Of a stretch of 64,000 bases of DNA, positions 62,456 through 64,000 are shown one piece after another (position 1 is the first letter of the stretch; every line of letters begins with the position of its first letter). The DNA is taken from the NCBI RefSeq assembly GCF_002160915.1, contig NZ_NFLM01000006.1, positions 1 through 64,000 of the forward strand. The letters run 5' to 3'. Below the pieces are notes generated by a model. The model saw only the letters and a list, made by a program, of their open reading frames with translations, was not told where the DNA came from and ran no database searches. This DNA is from Faecalibacterium sp. An121. GTDB lineage: Bacteria > Bacillota > Clostridia > Oscillospirales > Ruminococcaceae. The position numbers were made by a program, and so were the translations under genes.

Positions 62456-63391
62456 ATGATGCAAACCTTTAGAACCGAAGGCAACTACCGCGACGCGGCC
62501 CGCCTGGGCAGCGCCGAACTGCGGGCCGCCATGGCCAGCGGCGAGATCCTCCAGAGCACCGCCCTGGCCTTTGACACCCAGCGCCAGCTGCGGTTTGAGT
62601 TGGGCGGCGTGCGGGGGGTCATGCCCTTTGCCCAGTGCGCCGACGGCGCAGGCATCGGGACCGTGCGCGACATCGCGGTGCTGACGCGGGTGGGACGCCC
62701 CACCTGCTTTGTCATCGAGAGCCTGGAGCAGGACTCCCAGGGCCGGCCCTATTACCTGCTGTCCCGCGCCAGAGCCCAGCAGATGTGCAAGGCAGAGTAC
62801 CTGGACACGCTGGGCCCCGGGGACATCCTGCCCTGCGCGGTGACCCACATCGAGTCCTTTGGGGCGTTCTGCGACGTGGGCTGCGGCATCAGCGCCCTGC
62901 TGCCCATCGACTGCCTGTCGGTCAGCCGCATCTCCTCCCCCGCCGACCGGGTCAGCGTGGGCCAGCAGATCCTCTGCGCCATCCGCAGCCGGGACGCCCA
63001 GGGGCGCTTTGTCCTGACCATCCGGGAGCTGCTGGGCACCTGGGCCGAAAACGCCGCCGCATTCTCGGCCGGGGAAACGGTGGTGGGCATCGTGCGCAGC
63101 GTGGAGGAATACGGCACCTTCATCGAGATCGCGCCCAACCTGGCAGGACTGGCCGAAAGCTGCCCCGACCTGCGCCCCGGCCAGGCGGTCAGCGTCTACA
63201 TCAAGAGCATCCTGCCCGAAAAAATGAAGATCAAGCTGGTGATCGTCAACCGCAACCTGGGCCAGAGCCATCGGTTCGACCTGCAGTATTTTATCACCCA
63301 GGGGCACATCGACCGGTGGGTCTACTCCACTCCCGAGAGCAAAAAGCAGATCGTGACCGAATTTACCTGCCCGGCCTGCAATCCCGCTTGA
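62456..63391 (+). CDS. S1 RNA-binding domain protein
   Basis: A 311-residue protein similar to short Firmicute S1-like proteins. One S1-type fold is visible at residues 125-190 ('GDILPCAVTHIESFGAFCDV', 'GCGISALLPIDCLSVSRI', 'RDAQGRFVLTIRELLGTW') and a second at 200-260 ('VGIVRSVEEYGTFIEIAPNL', 'GLAESC'), with a degenerate one at the N-terminus. It should bind RNA, perhaps in translation. It starts behind AGAGGAATGAAAG and is divergent from DUF951. Confidence 0.88.
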   Translation: MMQTFRTEGNYRDAARLGSAELRAAMASGEILQSTALAFDTQRQLRFELGGVRGVMPFAQCADGAGIGTVRDIAVLTRVGRPTCFVIESLEQDSQGRPYYLLSRARAQQMCKAEYLDTLGPGDILPCAVTHIESFGAFCDVGCGISALLPIDCLSVSRISSPADRVSVGQQILCAIRSRDAQGRFVLTIRELLGTWAENAAAFSAGETVVGIVRSVEEYGTFIEIAPNLAGLAESCPDLRPGQAVSVYIKSILPEKMKIKLVIVNRNLGQSHRFDLQYFITQGHIDRWVYSTPESKKQIVTEFTCPACNPA

Positions 63392-63486
63392 AATCCGCGC
63401 CAAAATTCCTTATACTGTTTATATTGACCTAAAAGCCATACCGGCGGGCCGCCGCCCGCCCTTGTGTATAAAGGATGTGAAGAACC

Positions 63487-64000
63487 ATGGCTGAACGCGA
63501 TGCTTTTACCGCCGGGGTCCGGCCCGGCGGGCTGAACAACAGCACCGAGATCCGTCTGCTGCTGTGCTACCTGGTCCAGCACAGCGGCCCCATCACCCAG
63601 CAGCAGCTTGAGGCCGGGCTGATGGACGCGCAGCTGGTGAACTATTTTGAGATCGGCTCCTGTCTGGATGACATCAAGCGCCAGGGCCTGGTGCAGCAGG
63701 ACGGGGACGGGCAGTTCACCATCACCGAAAAGGGCCGCCGCGTGGCCCGGGAGCTGGCCTACGACCTGCCTCTCAGCGTCCGGGAACGGGCGGTGGCCGC
63801 CGTGGTCAAGGCGCAGCTGTGGACCCGCAAACAGGCCGAATACAGCGCCGTCATCTCGGAGCGGACAGACGGGCACTGCACCGTCCGCTGCATGATCAAC
63901 CGGCTGGACGAAAAGCTGTTCTGCCTCGAGCTGGGGATGCCCGACCGCCTGACCGCTGAGCTGGTCAAACGCCAGTTCATCCTCAAGGGCAACGAAATTT
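63487..64000 (+). CDS. DUF4364 family protein, cut by the window end
   Basis: The first 171 residues of a DUF4364 protein. The N-terminal part is a winged helix ('NSTEIRLLLCYLVQHSGPIT', 'LDDIKRQGLVQQDGDGQFTI', 'TEKGRRVARELAYDLPLSVR'), so it is likely a DNA-binding regulator or structural relative. DUF4364 is common in Clostridia. The ATG lies behind AAGGATGTG. The 3' end is outside the window. Confidence 0.85.
   Translation, partial: MAERDAFTAGVRPGGLNNSTEIRLLLCYLVQHSGPITQQQLEAGLMDAQLVNYFEIGSCLDDIKRQGLVQQDGDGQFTITEKGRRVARELAYDLPLSVRERAVAAVVKAQLWTRKQAEYSAVISERTDGHCTVRCMINRLDEKLFCLELGMPDRLTAELVKRQFILKGNEI

Overview
The window comes from a G+C-rich Gram-positive gut Clostridia genome, most like the Faecalibacterium/Gemmiger/Subdoligranulum group of Ruminococcaceae. 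That judgement rests on strong AGGAGG ribosome sites, frequent TTG and GTG starts, a DUF4364/DUF951/M18 housekeeping block, and an ICE backbone of the CD1107/CD1108/Maff2/PrgI type typical of these bacteria. This is inference from gene content; no 16S gene is present.

Bases 1 to about 53838 are the right-hand part of one large integrative and conjugative element (ICE). Its left end and integrase lie outside the window. Almost all backbone genes are on the minus strand. From right to left they are: two small Cys-rich proteins, a BRO-type antirepressor, RepA, ParA, ParB, PcfB, VirD4, Maff2, VirB6, PrgI, VirB4, the CD1108 cell-wall hydrolase, DUF4315, DUF4366, topoisomerase III, a YodL protein, a giant methylase-helicase, DUF3849, MobC, CD1845 and a MOBP relaxase. 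The element can therefore process DNA, replicate and partition it, and build a type IV secretion channel.

The backbone is interrupted like a nest of dolls. A group II intron (21820-24292) splits virB4 and its removal restores an 804-codon-scale reading frame. An 8.4 kb Tn4451-like mobilizable element, IME1 (26805-35247), splits maff2. It carries a large serine recombinase, a MOBV relaxase with a pMV158-like oriT, and a cargo operon of an ECF sigma factor fused to a membrane/sensor domain plus two lipoproteins. A 7.8 kb element, IME2 (39843-47680), splits virD4. It carries a second large serine recombinase, a MOBQ relaxase with an RSF1010-like oriT, a primase-helicase, and an RlmA/TlrB-like 23S rRNA methyltransferase. 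Upstream of that methyltransferase is an attenuator with a leader peptide ending in MRLR, the macrolide-stalling motif. In all three cases excision or splicing rejoins the host gene in frame.

Other accessory cassettes sit in the backbone: a PD-(D/E)XK nuclease with an XRE regulator and a YpsA-like protein (1258-3366); an AbiF gene with its upstream structured RNA (16454-17516); and two alpha/beta hydrolases with a divergent TetR regulator (35590-38347). A recognisable TnpV gene (11947-12300) is encoded in a second frame entirely inside the giant methylase-helicase gene.

The ICE right end abuts a broken 5' half of a tRNA-Arg gene (53839-53878). A complete tRNA-Arg(CCT) lies 240 bases inside the element, possibly a replacement. 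Beyond it the chromosome resumes with tRNA-Leu, a polysaccharide deacetylase, an ion transporter, an M18 aminopeptidase, a GNAT acetyltransferase, a lytic transglycosylase, coaE, a Sua5/TsaC gene, prfA, DUF951, an S1-domain protein and a DUF4364 regulator cut by the window edge.
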